Below, one piece after another: positions 18,111-28,343 of a stretch of DNA of 64,000 nucleotides (its first letter is position 1; each line of letters begins with the position of its first letter). The position numbers were made by a program, and so were the translations under genes. The stretch comes from Cocleimonas flava (GTDB lineage Bacteria > Pseudomonadota > Gammaproteobacteria > Thiotrichales > Thiotrichaceae). The DNA is taken from assembly GCF_004339015.1 (NCBI RefSeq), contig NZ_SMFQ01000003.1, positions 248,001-312,000 of the forward strand, written 5' to 3'. Below the pieces are notes generated by a model. The model worked only from the letters and a program-made list of their open reading frames with translations. It had not been told where the DNA came from and ran no database searches.

Positions 18111-21100
18111 ATGAATCTTGCAAAGTTTGCGATTGAAAAACGCGTAGTCAGTGCTTTATTAACACTGCTGATATTATTCGGTGGTTATCTTGCTTATACC
18201 TTGTTGCCGCGTTTTGAAGACCCTGAGTTTATCGTTAGACAGGTCAAAATAATCACGCCATATCAAGGTGCGAGTGCAGCAGAAGTTGCTGACGAAGTGA
18301 CCGATGTTGTAGAAAATGCGGTACAACAATTACAAGGGGTAAAAGAAGTAAAGTCAGTATCTTCGATAGGTCTGTCAGAAGTCACTCTTGAATTTACCAT
18401 TGCATCAACTAAAACCCGTCCTCAGTTAAATCAGAAATTCTCACAACTACGGGCGAAAATATCTGATATCACCAATCAACTACCTCCGGGTTCTTCACCC
18501 CCAATCGTTTATGACGATTTCGGTGATGTGTATGCACTTTATTTTGCTATTACTGGTGATGGCTATTCGCTAGCTGAAATAAAGACCTATGCAAAATCTC
18601 TACAAAAGGAATTAGTATTGGTACCGGGGGTTTCTAAAGTATTGATAGCAGGTGACCCCACAGAAGTCATTTATGTTGAATATAATCCATCCAAACTTGC
18701 TCAGTTAGGTTTCTCATCTGGGCAAGTAGCGCAATTACTCGAAGGGCAAAATCTTGTCACATCTGCCGGTAGTGTCGATGCAGGTAACACCCGTTTAACA
18801 ATTCGCCCTAGTTCTGCAGTTTCATCGCTAGCAAATATCGAAGAACTCGTGATTGTAAATGCGCAAAGTGGACGCAGCTTTCGCTTAAAAGATATTGCTA
18901 CTGTTAAACGTGGGGTTAAAGAACCAGAGTCAAAACTGTTATATCGAGACGGCAAACCAGCAATTGGTATAGGCATTTCGAATACCATCGGCGGTAACGT
19001 TGTAAATATGGGTGATGCTGTTAATGCCCGTATAGCGGCACTCGAAAGCCAAAGACCTTTAGGTATGGAGTTGTCTGTCATTTCTGATCAATCCGTTTCG
19101 GTACGGACTTCTGTGAATGATTTTGTCGTCAATGTGATGTTAGCTTTAGCGATCGTTGTTGGTACTTTACTGATATTTATGGGCTTGCGTAGTGGTCTGT
19201 TAATGGGTGGCATCTTGCTCGTTACTGTTGCGGGAACGCTGATCGGCATGTACTTCTATGGATTGAATTTACAACGTATTTCCTTAGGTGCACTGATTAT
19301 TGCATTAGGTATGCTGGTGGATAATGCCATTGTGGTAGTTGATGGCACCCTGGTCAGAATTAAAAAAGGTGAATCTCCCAAAGAAGCTTCTATCGCCGTC
19401 GTTGAACAAACTAAATGGCCATTATTAGGCGGAACTGTTGTTGGCTTCCTCGCCTTTTCAGCGATCGGATTTTCACCAGATAACACCGGTGAATACGCTG
19501 GTTCGCTATTCTGGACGATTACCATATCACTGCTATTTAGTTGGTTGATCGCGATTTGGCTAACACCGTATTTTTGTACGTTATTCTTAAAAGCTGAAGT
19601 TGCTTCAACCAAAGTTAAGAAAGAGCATTTTATCCTGTCCGGTTATCGCAAAATCCTGACTGGTTTTCTACGTTTTCGCTGGGTAACACTGGGCTTGGTT
19701 CTTGCTCTTTTCGTTGCCGCAGTCGTTAGTTTTGGACAGGTAAAACAAGGCTTTTTTCCGACATCTACGCGTGCACAATTTGTTATTGATTACACGCTTC
19801 CTCAAGGTACAACCTTTAATAAAACCAATTCTGACTTGAATGAAGTAAGTGATTGGGTACGTAAATTAGAAGGAGTTACAGGCACAAATAGAGTCGTCGG
19901 TGGCGGCCATTTACGCTTTATGCTTACCTACTCTGCTGAAAGTGGTAATGCCGCTTATGGTCAACTTTTAGTTGATGTGGAAGATTATCAACAGATAACA
20001 GACTTATTGCCTAAAATCCAAACACACCTTGATTCGACCTACCCCAATGCAATCTCTAAAGTTTGGAAGTTTGTACTTGGCCCTGGTGGAGGCAGTTTAA
20101 TTCAAGCCCGTTTTACGGGTAAAGATCCGGTAGTTTTACGAGAACTCGCCGAACAAACCAAGTCCATCTATAGCAAACAGGGTGCGATAAGTGTTAAAGA
20201 TGATTGGCGTGAAATGGTTAAAGTTATCAGGCCAAAAATTAATGAGCAGAATGCACGACGTGTGGGTCTCTCACAATCGGATATATCTAAAGCTATCGAT
20301 GAGTTTTTTAATGGCACAACGGTTGGACTTTATCGTGAAGCTGATGAATTGCGCTCAATTGTATTTAGACCAAATGCCGAGAACCGCAAAGATGTGAAAA
20401 ATATTCGTGATATCGAAATATTTAGTCAATCATCAGGACGTTATATCCCTATCACGCAAGTGGTAGATGATTTTGGCGTGGTCTTTGAAAATGCCAAGTT
20501 ACAACGTTATAACCGTTCTCTAGCGATTATGGCAGAAGCTGACCCAGCGCCCGATGTTGATGTTAGTGAAGTATTTGCAAAGATTAAACCTGAAGTAGAA
20601 GCGCTGAATTTACCTGATGGATATAAACTTGAGTGGCGAGGTCAATATGGCGATGGAAATGATGCAAATGCAGGCTTAGCGTCGACGTTCCCTTATGGTT
20701 TTGGCGCGATGATAATCGTGGTCTTTTTATTATTTAATGCCATTAAACAGCCCATTATCATTTATTTAACGGTTCCATTGGCAATCATTGGTGTTGTATT
20801 TGGACTGATCGCTTTAAGGACGCCAATGGAGTTCATGGCAATCCTTGGAATGTTAAGTCTTACAGGCATGCTGATAAAAAATGCCATCGTGCTGATTGAT
20901 CAAACCGACTCAGAAATAGCCGATGGTAAAGCCCGGATGGCTGCAGTCATAGATGCGGCTGTATCTCGTGTACGCCCCGTAAGTTTAGGTGTGTTGACCA
21001 CGGTATTAGGGGTTGTTCCTTTACTATCAGATCCTTTCTTTAGAAGCCTGGCTGTGGTGATTATTTGCGGCCTAAGCTTTGCAACGATTTTAACACTGAT

Positions 21101-21155
21101 TATTGTCCCGACTTTATATGCGATTTTCTTTGGGGTTAAAAAGGATGAAGTCTAG
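18111..21155 (+). CDS. RND-family (HAE1/AcrB-like) efflux transporter permease
   Basis: This 1014-residue proton-driven inner-membrane pump has the ATG at 18111 preceded by GGAG at 18098-18101. An in-frame TTG at 18096 would overlap the adaptor gene and is less likely. The first transmembrane helix (SALLTLLILFGGYLAY), TM4 with the RND Asp motif (GMLVDNAIVVVDG) and the second half with GMLSLTGMLIKNAIVLIDQ show the duplicated 12-helix plan. Two large periplasmic loops flank these. Substrate cannot be predicted. Coupling with the adaptor 5 bases upstream indicates one operon. Confidence 0.94.
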   Translation: MNLAKFAIEKRVVSALLTLLILFGGYLAYTLLPRFEDPEFIVRQVKIITPYQGASAAEVADEVTDVVENAVQQLQGVKEVKSVSSIGLSEVTLEFTIASTKTRPQLNQKFSQLRAKISDITNQLPPGSSPPIVYDDFGDVYALYFAITGDGYSLAEIKTYAKSLQKELVLVPGVSKVLIAGDPTEVIYVEYNPSKLAQLGFSSGQVAQLLEGQNLVTSAGSVDAGNTRLTIRPSSAVSSLANIEELVIVNAQSGRSFRLKDIATVKRGVKEPESKLLYRDGKPAIGIGISNTIGGNVVNMGDAVNARIAALESQRPLGMELSVISDQSVSVRTSVNDFVVNVMLALAIVVGTLLIFMGLRSGLLMGGILLVTVAGTLIGMYFYGLNLQRISLGALIIALGMLVDNAIVVVDGTLVRIKKGESPKEASIAVVEQTKWPLLGGTVVGFLAFSAIGFSPDNTGEYAGSLFWTITISLLFSWLIAIWLTPYFCTLFLKAEVASTKVKKEHFILSGYRKILTGFLRFRWVTLGLVLALFVAAVVSFGQVKQGFFPTSTRAQFVIDYTLPQGTTFNKTNSDLNEVSDWVRKLEGVTGTNRVVGGGHLRFMLTYSAESGNAAYGQLLVDVEDYQQITDLLPKIQTHLDSTYPNAISKVWKFVLGPGGGSLIQARFTGKDPVVLRELAEQTKSIYSKQGAISVKDDWREMVKVIRPKINEQNARRVGLSQSDISKAIDEFFNGTTVGLYREADELRSIVFRPNAENRKDVKNIRDIEIFSQSSGRYIPITQVVDDFGVVFENAKLQRYNRSLAIMAEADPAPDVDVSEVFAKIKPEVEALNLPDGYKLEWRGQYGDGNDANAGLASTFPYGFGAMIIVVFLLFNAIKQPIIIYLTVPLAIIGVVFGLIALRTPMEFMAILGMLSLTGMLIKNAIVLIDQTDSEIADGKARMAAVIDAAVSRVRPVSLGVLTTVLGVVPLLSDPFFRSLAVVIICGLSFATILTLIIVPTLYAIFFGVKKDEV

Positions 21156-21174
21156 CCTGATCAAGGAATGAGTT

Positions 21175-21498
21175 ATGAATCTAACATTTGCCTTTCTTTA
21201 TAAGTTTTTTTGGGCGGTAGTCCTGACCTTTCCGACGCTAATACTATTCTCAATAGTGATTGCTGTCTTGGGCTTAGTGGTTGGAAAGAAGGAAGGCTGG
21301 ACTAACTTTGATGCAATCTACTGGGCTTTTATTACCGCCTTAACCGTTGGTTATGGCGATTTAAGACCGACTAAAAAGTCATCACGAATTTTTGCTCTGC
21401 TTATTTCAGTGATAGGAATCATGTTATTCGGTATTGTAGTTGCAATAACCGTCAATACCTTTGGAAGCTCGTTACAGGAGCATCTAGCGTCTAAATAA
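21175..21498 (+). CDS. Small two-helix potassium channel-like protein
   Basis: This 107-residue inner-membrane protein has helices at about residues 13-37 and 78-96 separated by a pore loop with the K+ selectivity filter TVGYGD (about 60-65). It resembles the Ion_trans_2 pore module without any regulatory RCK domain. It starts 19 bases after the RND pump, so it could be cotranscribed. Whether it conducts K+ on its own is unknown; a tetramer would be expected. Confidence 0.88.
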   Translation: MNLTFAFLYKFFWAVVLTFPTLILFSIVIAVLGLVVGKKEGWTNFDAIYWAFITALTVGYGDLRPTKKSSRIFALLISVIGIMLFGIVVAITVNTFGSSLQEHLASK

Positions 21499-21927
21499 GT
21501 AGTTTGTTATTTAGGTGAGGTCCCCCCCCTACTTTAACAAGCTTTTTTACTAAACTATTTCAGACAAATACCAAATTAATGTCAAAACTTTAAAATACCA
21601 ATAGCAAACCCATAGTAAACCAATATTAAGTACTCTCATCTGACAGTTAACTTGAACTAAAGTAGCCTTAAGTCAGACAAAGCATTACATAAATTAGCTA
21701 TTTTTTTCACCATCTATTAGCAGGCTTAGTAATAGCAGGTGGGACAACTATTTTAACCAGTTATGATTTTCTAAGCGATTGATACTTACGTATAAATATT
21801 CATTAAGTATCTCTATTTGTAATCTGCTATTGTTACCAGCTTTTTGTAGCTTGCCAGCTTAAACAAGCTATATTTAATCGACTGTTTTATTTAATCAGCT
21901 ATCCACTTTAATCAACTTAGAGTTTTA
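21499..21927. other. 429-base intergenic region with element copy 6
   Basis: Apart from the dispersed element at 21517-21548, this AT-rich region holds a 7-bp hairpin (TAGCTTG at 21847-21853 with CAAGCTA at 21864-21870) and several TTTAATCRRCT-like repeats near 21875-21915 just before the next ATG. No convincing gene or RNA was found. Confidence 0.5.
21517..21548 (+). repeat. Dispersed CCCCCCTACTT element, copy 6
   Basis: GAGGTCCCCCCCCTACTTTA then ACAAGCTTTTTT. The CAC before the C-run is replaced by TCC. It lies in sense orientation, about 20 bases after the channel gene. No clear pairing arms. Confidence 0.75.
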
Positions 21928-24432
21928 ATGAAATTGAGTACCATAACATTTGTTTTTATCGCCTTATTGTCGCTAACCCCTTTTGCGGCTTATCTCTATA
22001 AAAACCTTGAACCTGAAAAAGTTTCAGCGGAATCCGTTTTTACGCCTGCTGCAATCAAAAATGGAACAAGCGACGCTACAAAAAGTAAAACGGCAGAAGG
22101 TAATACTCAATCATCTGTTGAGATAACAAAAATAGCTGATGATAAAGACACAGCGTCTAAGCCAAAAAAAGTTTCTATTGACGTTAAATACCCGCCAGCG
22201 CTTAATAAGACTTCACCATTAGGCATTAACACCAATGAAATCTACGAACAGGATGCCAGTATTCCCTTTGTTGATTTATTCAGAGTATCAATGCCGTTTA
22301 ATGAAAACATTCGTTGCCGCAAGCAGGATCAGCCTTGCTTAACATCAGCAAAAGTAGAATACGATAAACAAGGTTGGCCGAAGAAGCTCAATGGTGGAAA
22401 AGCCGGTGTATTCTTCATTCGTAACGTCAGCCGCGAAGCTTATCCAGAAGGTAATTACACCGTGCTCTATGACGGTGAAGGCAAGATAGATTACCTACAG
22501 AATGTCGAAGTCGTGAAACGTGAAAAAGGCGAAGATACCATTCAACTTACCGCGCGCGCTGATGGATTCATGACGGCTGCATTACAAATTGTAGAATCAA
22601 ACCCTGAAAAACCCTTACGCAATATTCGTATACTGTTACCGGGTGGTATTTGTCAGGGCAAACCCTTTGAGCAGGTTGCAGACTCTATTTTCTGTAAAGA
22701 TTCAAAATACCTAAGCTTTAAAGATCATTACAAAACAATTCTGTTTAACCCTGATTATTTAAACTTCATGAAAGACTTTAATGTCATTCGTTTTATGCCC
22801 ATGTCTGGCGTGACGCGTAATCCTGCAGTTACCTGGGATCAACGTCCTAAAATGGATAAAGCAACCTGGGGTGGCATATATGGATCACGTGGTGCACCTT
22901 TAGAAGTTCAGGTTGAATTAGCTAATCGACTTAAAGCAAATCCATGGTTGAATGTGCCACATGCCGCTGATGATAATTATATTAAGCAGTTCGCTACCTA
23001 TGTGCATGAGAATTTAGACCCGAAGTTAACACCCTATATTGAATACACAAATGAAGCGTGGAATTCGAATTTCGTTCACAACGAATACATGCAGAAAATG
23101 GGCATCAAGGAAAAACTCGATCAAGATGCATTAATGGCTGGCTATAAATACTATTCCAAGCGCTCTGTTGAATTCTATGAAATCTGGGAGAAGATCTATG
23201 GTGGTCACGAGAAATTTGTCAGAGTCATCAGTGGTTGGGATACACGCCCTGATATTAGCGGCATTATTCTGGCCTACAAAGATACTTACAAGTCTGTTGA
23301 TGCCTTGGCAATCGCGCCTTATATCGGCGGCAATACGCGTGGTTTCAGAGAGTCTGAGACAGTTGATGATATTTTCCATCTACTTACCGATGAGAAGTCG
23401 TATCGCTCTTTAAATAAAGTCATCGATGAAATCAAAAAGCATCAAAAACTGGCAAACGATTTTGGTGTCAGTCTGGTTGCTTATGAAGGTGGGCAAGGTT
23501 TGGTAGATTGGGCCACCAGGGATTATATGCAACACCCAAATCCACTATTCTTTGGGGCAAATCGTGATCCCCGCATGGCGGATTTATACGACACTATTTA
23601 TAAAGAATGGCGTGAACTTGGGGCAGACTTATTTGTGGCATTTAGTGCGCCTAGAAGTTGTAATGCGTCTGGTTGCTGGGGATTAAAAGAACATATCCGC
23701 AAAGATCTAAAAGAGTCTCCGAAACATCAAGCCAGTCTCGACTTTATCAACACCAATGATAAGTGGTGGAAGTGGGATGAGATTAAAGCCGTGAAGAAGC
23801 CTGGCAGCAAAGAAGTAGCAAAATACCTACCGAAAACTGATCCGGATAAACCTCGAATAGTGATTCGTCCTGCTAAAGGTGATCCAAAGCATTTCTTCCG
23901 TCTGGAGAATCCACAAGCACTGAATATCTTACTGGAAGGTGATTCGTGGGATAAACGCGATATATCGGGTAAATGGCAAGTCAAATGGGATAAAGACTAT
24001 TTGTATTTCAGTGCAAAAGTTTACGACAAAGAAGCTAAGAATGATTCTAAAAATCCTGAAGATGATGACTCGGTAGAATTCTTCATAGACCCGAATAATA
24101 GTCGTAGCAAAACCCTAGACAAGTCTAACGATTTTCATTTTATATTTGCACGAAATGGCAAAAAAGCAACCTTTGGAAGCGGCACTTCAAAAAACCAGAA
24201 ATTAGATATTCCATTTGATGTAGAAGAGAAATATGATGGCTACGAAATCCACGCCAAGATCAAATGGAAAGATCTGGGTGTTACACCTGCCGTAAAAAAT
24301 AAACTCGGCATGGATGTCGTCATTAATGACGATGATGACGGTGGAAAAAGTGATGCACGATTAGGCTGGAACACTAGAAATAGTCACCCTGTACCTAGTG
24401 ATTACGGGATGATTTTAATGAGTGGCAGGTAG
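21928..24432 (+). CDS. Membrane-anchored glycosidase-like protein with C-terminal CBM9 module
   Basis: This 834-residue protein has an N-terminal anchor (TFVFIALLSLTPFAAYLY), a low-complexity Lys/Ser/Thr linker to about residue 95, a large central domain, and a C-terminal family 9 carbohydrate-binding-like module (about residues 665-834: WQVKWDKDYLYFSAKVYD, DDSVEFFIDPNN, YEIHAKIKWKDLG). The centre has features of a (beta/alpha)8 glycoside hydrolase: YIEYTNEAWN with Glu376 as a candidate acid/base and VAYEGGQGL with Glu520 as a candidate nucleophile. I cannot assign a GH family. It could act on the polysaccharide made by the GT2/DUF3131 system at the left edge, but that link is inference. Confidence 0.75.
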   Translation: MKLSTITFVFIALLSLTPFAAYLYKNLEPEKVSAESVFTPAAIKNGTSDATKSKTAEGNTQSSVEITKIADDKDTASKPKKVSIDVKYPPALNKTSPLGINTNEIYEQDASIPFVDLFRVSMPFNENIRCRKQDQPCLTSAKVEYDKQGWPKKLNGGKAGVFFIRNVSREAYPEGNYTVLYDGEGKIDYLQNVEVVKREKGEDTIQLTARADGFMTAALQIVESNPEKPLRNIRILLPGGICQGKPFEQVADSIFCKDSKYLSFKDHYKTILFNPDYLNFMKDFNVIRFMPMSGVTRNPAVTWDQRPKMDKATWGGIYGSRGAPLEVQVELANRLKANPWLNVPHAADDNYIKQFATYVHENLDPKLTPYIEYTNEAWNSNFVHNEYMQKMGIKEKLDQDALMAGYKYYSKRSVEFYEIWEKIYGGHEKFVRVISGWDTRPDISGIILAYKDTYKSVDALAIAPYIGGNTRGFRESETVDDIFHLLTDEKSYRSLNKVIDEIKKHQKLANDFGVSLVAYEGGQGLVDWATRDYMQHPNPLFFGANRDPRMADLYDTIYKEWRELGADLFVAFSAPRSCNASGCWGLKEHIRKDLKESPKHQASLDFINTNDKWWKWDEIKAVKKPGSKEVAKYLPKTDPDKPRIVIRPAKGDPKHFFRLENPQALNILLEGDSWDKRDISGKWQVKWDKDYLYFSAKVYDKEAKNDSKNPEDDDSVEFFIDPNNSRSKTLDKSNDFHFIFARNGKKATFGSGTSKNQKLDIPFDVEEKYDGYEIHAKIKWKDLGVTPAVKNKLGMDVVINDDDDGGKSDARLGWNTRNSHPVPSDYGMILMSGR

Positions 24433-24451
24433 TCTTTTATTAGTACGATTT

Positions 24452-24493
24452 AATGTAAAGGCACCCCCCACCTTTGGGGCGTTTTTTTACATT
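24452..24493 (+). repeat. Dispersed element, copy 7 (CCCCCCACCTT variant with long arms)
   Basis: Core GCACCCCCCACCTTTGGGGC with an inner CCCC/GGGG stem, T-run, and outer arms AATGTAAA/TTTACATT (8 bp). It begins 20 bases after the CBM9-protein stop. The right arm overlaps the likely TTG start of the LysE-type gene, so the element is also that gene's translation-initiation region. Confidence 0.85.
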
Positions 24494-25112
24494 GAATATA
24501 TTAACTGTCTTCGATTCTTTCGAACAATTTATACCCACCATTATCTTCTGGGCTTCGTTTACCCTAAGCGCTGGCCCTTTCTGGATAACCGTGATGAGTT
24601 CGGCAAAGCATACGCCGATATCTGAATTATTCCGTCATTTCCTGATCTATCAATTATTAGGCTGGTTCCCGATCATCATGGTGATCGGTGCAATCGTAAC
24701 AACCATTGGAAAATTAAATGAGGCCATCTATACCAGTCTCTATTTCATTGGTGCAGCGGTCATTTTCTACCTTGCGTATAAAACCTATCAAAGCACAATA
24801 AGCAGCAAAGCCAGTTTTAAATTTAACTGGAAAGCGATGATAGTGCTTTCGTGGACCAACCCAAAAGTCTGGCTGACTGTTCCTACCGGTGTATTGACCG
24901 CCAACTACACAGACAGTGATAGCCTGAATATTCTTATTATGTTTATTGTTGGTATCCCACTCTATTATATCGGCTTCTTTATGTGGGCGTATATGGGAAA
25001 ATTTGGAGCAAAAATTGCCAAAGATAAATTCAATATTTTCAATGCCCTATTATTGTTTATCTATGGCGCTTATCTTCTTTATGAAGGTGTTTTGGCTGTA
25101 AAAGCGGCTTAG
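24492..25112 (+). CDS. LysE-type small-molecule/amino-acid exporter
   Basis: This is about a 206-residue integral membrane protein with roughly six hydrophobic segments, a TLSAGPFWITVMSSA motif matching the conserved early T-P-G-P region of LysE/RhtB transporters, and WTNPKVWL matching the internal N-P-K motif. No ATG exists near the 5' end; in-frame TTG codons lie at 24474 and 24492. I prefer 24492 because it adds fewest residues before the first helix and leaves the repeat hairpin mostly untranslated. There is no recognisable Shine-Dalgarno sequence, so expression may depend on the hairpin. The substrate is unknown. Confidence 0.8.
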   Translation: MNILTVFDSFEQFIPTIIFWASFTLSAGPFWITVMSSAKHTPISELFRHFLIYQLLGWFPIIMVIGAIVTTIGKLNEAIYTSLYFIGAAVIFYLAYKTYQSTISSKASFKFNWKAMIVLSWTNPKVWLTVPTGVLTANYTDSDSLNILIMFIVGIPLYYIGFFMWAYMGKFGAKIAKDKFNIFNALLLFIYGAYLLYEGVLAVKAA

Positions 25113-25153
25113 AGATAACAATGGGGAGCAAACAATGAGGATTTATAATAAAT

Positions 25154-25188
25154 AATAGTCACCCCCCCCCCTACTTTAAGTGACTTTT
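25154..25188 (+). repeat. Dispersed element, copy 8 (longest C-run)
   Basis: Arms AGTCAC/GTGACT (6 bp) enclose an extended C-run plus TACTTTAA, followed by TTTT. It lies in sense orientation after the LysE-type gene and convergent to PPK2. The C-run is longer than in other copies, suggesting homopolymer slippage. Confidence 0.82.
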
Positions 25189-25325
25189 CATTTTGCTGTT
25201 TAAAATGACATAAGGAACTTATGCTTTGCGGAATGATATTACGTTTTTGTTTTTAGAAAACGTAAATAGAATTTATGCAGATCTAGGCACTTTTCTTATA
25301 ATCTAAAACAAACCACTTAATGAAT

Positions 25326-26216
25326 CTATTCTGATTCGAGTAAGCGTCTCATTTCATCAAATTTTTCGCTTTCTTTCTTTTCTACTTTTGGAAACTGAGG
25401 ATTCATTGCACGTAGGTTCTCAACGATTGTTCTGGCAACCTGCACTCGCATATACAGTTTATTATCGGCAGGAATCGCATACCACGGTGCATGTTCTTTG
25501 CTGGTGTGATTAATAAGCTCCTCATAGGCGTGCATATAATCATTCCACAAGGCACGTTCTTTGATATCACCGGATGAGAATTTCCAGTTTTTTTCTGGTT
25601 CGTTTAAACGGGAAAGAAAACGGTTTTTCTGCTCTTCCTTAGAGACATTCAACCAGAACTTTAGAACCAGAGTACCATTTCTGGCTAGGTGCTTTTCATA
25701 GTCATTAAAGGATTCAAAACGATTCTGCCAAAAACCTTGCAGATTCTTTTCATCCAGCGTTTCTGGTAAATCGTTCAAGCGTTGGTATTTTAGATAATCG
25801 GGATGTACTCGAACCACTAACCCTTCTTCATAATAACTGCGATTGAATATACCGATTTTACCTCTTTCTGGTGCACGAATATTACTGCGCCACATAAAGT
25901 CATGATCAAGTTCTAAAGATGAAGGTTGTTTGAAGGATGAAACCTGGCAGCCAGCTGGATTTACACGATTAAATACCGAACGTATGGTGCTGTCTTTTCC
26001 AGCGGCATCCATGGCCTGAAAAACGATCAGTAATGAGCGTTTATCTTCAGCGAATAGCTGATGTTGCAACTCAGCAAGTTCCTGCCTGAGGTCACCCAAT
26101 TCTTTTTTCAGCGTTTTTTTATCTAACTCAGATTTATCAGCAATGGTTGCTGCCTCTGAAAGCTTGAATTGGTTATCTATTCCAACCTGAAAATTACTTT
26201 TAACCGCTTTTAGCAT
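25326..26216 (-). CDS. ppk2: Polyphosphate kinase 2 family protein
   Basis: This 296-residue cytoplasmic enzyme uses polyphosphate to phosphorylate nucleotides. Visible are the Walker A-like QAMDAAGKDSTIRSVF, the FNRSYYEEGLVVRVHP region and the FESFNDYEKHLARNG/FWLNVSKEEQ segments typical of PPK2, with a heptad-like Leu/Glu-rich N-terminus (about residues 30-58). The length fits single-domain PPK2. Whether ADP, AMP or both are used cannot be told by eye. No ppk1 or ppx gene is adjacent. Confidence 0.93.
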   Translation of the reverse strand: MLKAVKSNFQVGIDNQFKLSEAATIADKSELDKKTLKKELGDLRQELAELQHQLFAEDKRSLLIVFQAMDAAGKDSTIRSVFNRVNPAGCQVSSFKQPSSLELDHDFMWRSNIRAPERGKIGIFNRSYYEEGLVVRVHPDYLKYQRLNDLPETLDEKNLQGFWQNRFESFNDYEKHLARNGTLVLKFWLNVSKEEQKNRFLSRLNEPEKNWKFSSGDIKERALWNDYMHAYEELINHTSKEHAPWYAIPADNKLYMRVQVARTIVENLRAMNPQFPKVEKKESEKFDEMRRLLESE

Positions 26217-26303
26217 GTTGACGTCCTCAAGACTTATTTTATCTTATAGCGTGATCTACTTTTATTGTGTTTTTCTTATAACGAGAAGTTTCGTATAAGT
26301 ACT

Positions 26304-27017
26304 TTAGTAGTTACTCAGCCTTCCATCAACCAGCGAGTAAATCTTATCCATCTTTTCAGCAAGTTGCATATCGTGTGTAACGATAACAAATGCGGTTTGC
26401 ATTTCCTGATTCAGGCTTTGCATCAAATCAAATATTTGCAGCGCAGTTTTATGATCAAGGTTTCCTGTCGGTTCGTCAGCCAATACCGCATTCGGATTAG
26501 TTACCAGTGCTCTGGCTATGGCTGCACGTTGACGTTCACCACCTGAAAGTTGACCCGGCTTATGAGACAACCTTTCTGACAGTCCCACCTTATTAAGAAT
26601 ATCACTGGCTTTACTACTCGCTTCAGTTGTAGATGAACCTCGAATCAGTAATGGCATTGCCACGTTTTCCAGCGCAGTGAATTCAGGTAATAAGTGATGG
26701 AATTGATAGATAAAACCTAAAGACTGGTTGCGTAAATCTCCGCGTTCTTTATCACTGAGCTTGGCTATATTTTTACCCATGACATGCACAGTGCCTTCGG
26801 TTGGAAGATCAAGCCCACCCAATATATGTAGCAAGGTACTTTTGCCACTGCCAGAACTGCCTACGATGGCTATTTTTTCTCCGGCGCTAATATCAAGTGA
26901 AATACCTTTGAGTACTTCAACGTCTAACTTTCCTTCCTTAAATCGTTTGGTAAGGTTTTCACACGCAATTACCTTGTCTATTCCATTATTATCAGTTTCA
27001 GTCATTGTTTTACTCAT
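26304..27017 (-). CDS. lolD: Lipoprotein-releasing system ATP-binding protein LolD
   Basis: This 237-residue ABC ATPase powers LolCE extraction of lipoproteins from the inner membrane to LolA. It has Walker [10 protein letters not shown], the Lol-type [10 protein letters not shown] stretch, signature [15 protein letters not shown] and Walker [13 protein letters not shown]. The ATG at 27017 is preferred over a longer frame reaching 27098, because the E. coli protein is of similar length and the start then overlaps the upstream permease stop by 8 bases, a normal coupling distance. The extra 27 codons would lie wholly inside the permease gene. Confidence 0.94.
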   Translation of the reverse strand: MSKTMTETDNNGIDKVIACENLTKRFKEGKLDVEVLKGISLDISAGEKIAIVGSSGSGKSTLLHILGGLDLPTEGTVHVMGKNIAKLSDKERGDLRNQSLGFIYQFHHLLPEFTALENVAMPLLIRGSSTTEASSKASDILNKVGLSERLSHKPGQLSGGERQRAAIARALVTNPNAVLADEPTGNLDHKTALQIFDLMQSLNQEMQTAFVIVTHDMQLAEKMDKIYSLVDGRLSNY

Positions 27018-28302
27018 AGCGAAGCGCTTCAGCGGGTTGGACTTTAGATGCTTTCCACGCAGGAAAAATGGTTGCCAGTATAGATAACAGGAAGGCACTG
27101 ATAGAAATCAAGATCACATCTCCCCATTCAATTTTTGCATCGATATGCGTGATACCGTGAATTTCGGCATTCAATAGTTGAACATTTATCAGGTGCTCGA
27201 TTCCTTGAACAATAGCGCTGACATTACTCGCAACTAATACACCCAGCAGCACACCAATGACGGTTCCGATCAATGCCAGTAATCCACCTTGCACGATAAA
27301 AACCCGCATTACTTGTGCCGGCGACATGCCTAATGTTCTGAGGATAGCGATGTCAGATTCTTTATCAGTAACGACCATAATCAAGGTAGAGACAAGATTA
27401 AATGCAGCCACACCAATGATCAGAAGCAAGACTAGAAAAAGCATGGTTTTCTGTAATTGCAAAGCTTTAAAGAATGTTGAGTGCTGGGTTGTCCAATTGG
27501 TTATAACGTAATCACCGGTAGAATTTTCAGCTATCTCTTTTGTGACTTGATTCGCCATAAATATATCGGAAATCTGGGCGCGTATTCCTGTTACTTCTTT
27601 ATCCATTCCAAACAGTTCAGCAGCATCGTCCATATGAATGTAAGCAACCGACTTATCATAGATATTTAAATCAACTTTGAACGTGGCAGCGACTTCAAAA
27701 TCCTTCAGTATCGGAATCAAATCATCAGGGTTTTGTGACTCTCCGTCATTCGTAAAACTCTGTTGTTTAGGACTTAACAGAGTAATCGTTTCGCCGATAG
27801 AAACATCAAGGGTTTTCGCCAGTGTTTCACCCAGTATTATTTTGTATTCACCAGATTTAAGCACATTCAAACTCACCGTCTCTGTTGTCCCTTCAGGTGT
27901 TTGAATATAACGGTTGATAGTACCAATATCTTTTTCTAAATCAGGCAAAACACCTTCCAGTAAAGTTGCCTGAACAGTATCAGCTTCTTTAAGCATCACC
28001 TGTTTTTCTATGAATGGAGCAGCTCCGGTAACCTGAGTATTTTCCAGTATCTGATTACGACGGTTTTCCCATTGGGGTAATACCCAGTCCGAATCAGAAA
28101 CGGTAACGTGAGAAAGCATCCCTAAGTGACGATCTTGAATACCTTTGACGTAACCATTCATGATTGACAGAACAGTAATCAAAACAATGATACCCAACGC
28201 GATTCCTATCACTGAGGCCAATGAAATGAATGAAATAAAATGGTTGTCTTTCTTCGCCTTGGTATAGCGAAAACCGATAAAAGCGGATAGTGGCTGAAAC
28301 AT
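27010..28302 (-). CDS. lolE: Lipoprotein-releasing permease, LolC/LolE family (second copy)
   Basis: This 430-residue inner-membrane protein of the FtsX/MacB-type permease fold has one N-terminal helix ([22 protein letters not shown]), a large periplasmic domain (about residues 50-280) and three C-terminal helices, ending in [10 protein letters not shown]. It lies 41 bases after its paralogue and overlaps lolD. Which of the two paralogues corresponds to LolC and which to LolE is not certain from sequence by eye; the symbol is provisional. Confidence 0.88.
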   Translation of the reverse strand: MFQPLSAFIGFRYTKAKKDNHFISFISLASVIGIALGIIVLITVLSIMNGYVKGIQDRHLGMLSHVTVSDSDWVLPQWENRRNQILENTQVTGAAPFIEKQVMLKEADTVQATLLEGVLPDLEKDIGTINRYIQTPEGTTETVSLNVLKSGEYKIILGETLAKTLDVSIGETITLLSPKQQSFTNDGESQNPDDLIPILKDFEVAATFKVDLNIYDKSVAYIHMDDAAELFGMDKEVTGIRAQISDIFMANQVTKEIAENSTGDYVITNWTTQHSTFFKALQLQKTMLFLVLLLIIGVAAFNLVSTLIMVVTDKESDIAILRTLGMSPAQVMRVFIVQGGLLALIGTVIGVLLGVLVASNVSAIVQGIEHLINVQLLNAEIHGITHIDAKIEWGDVILISISAFLLSILATIFPAWKASKVQPAEALRYE

Positions 28303-28343
28303 ATACTTAAATTTCGCTCTTATTGGTTATTAAATTAATCAGT

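Noticed and set aside
26274-26298. Hairpin (CTTATA-CGA with TCG-TATAAG) between PPK2 and lolD as a terminator
   Set aside because: One bulged base and no T-run on either strand; may be a processing hairpin but is not supported as a terminator.
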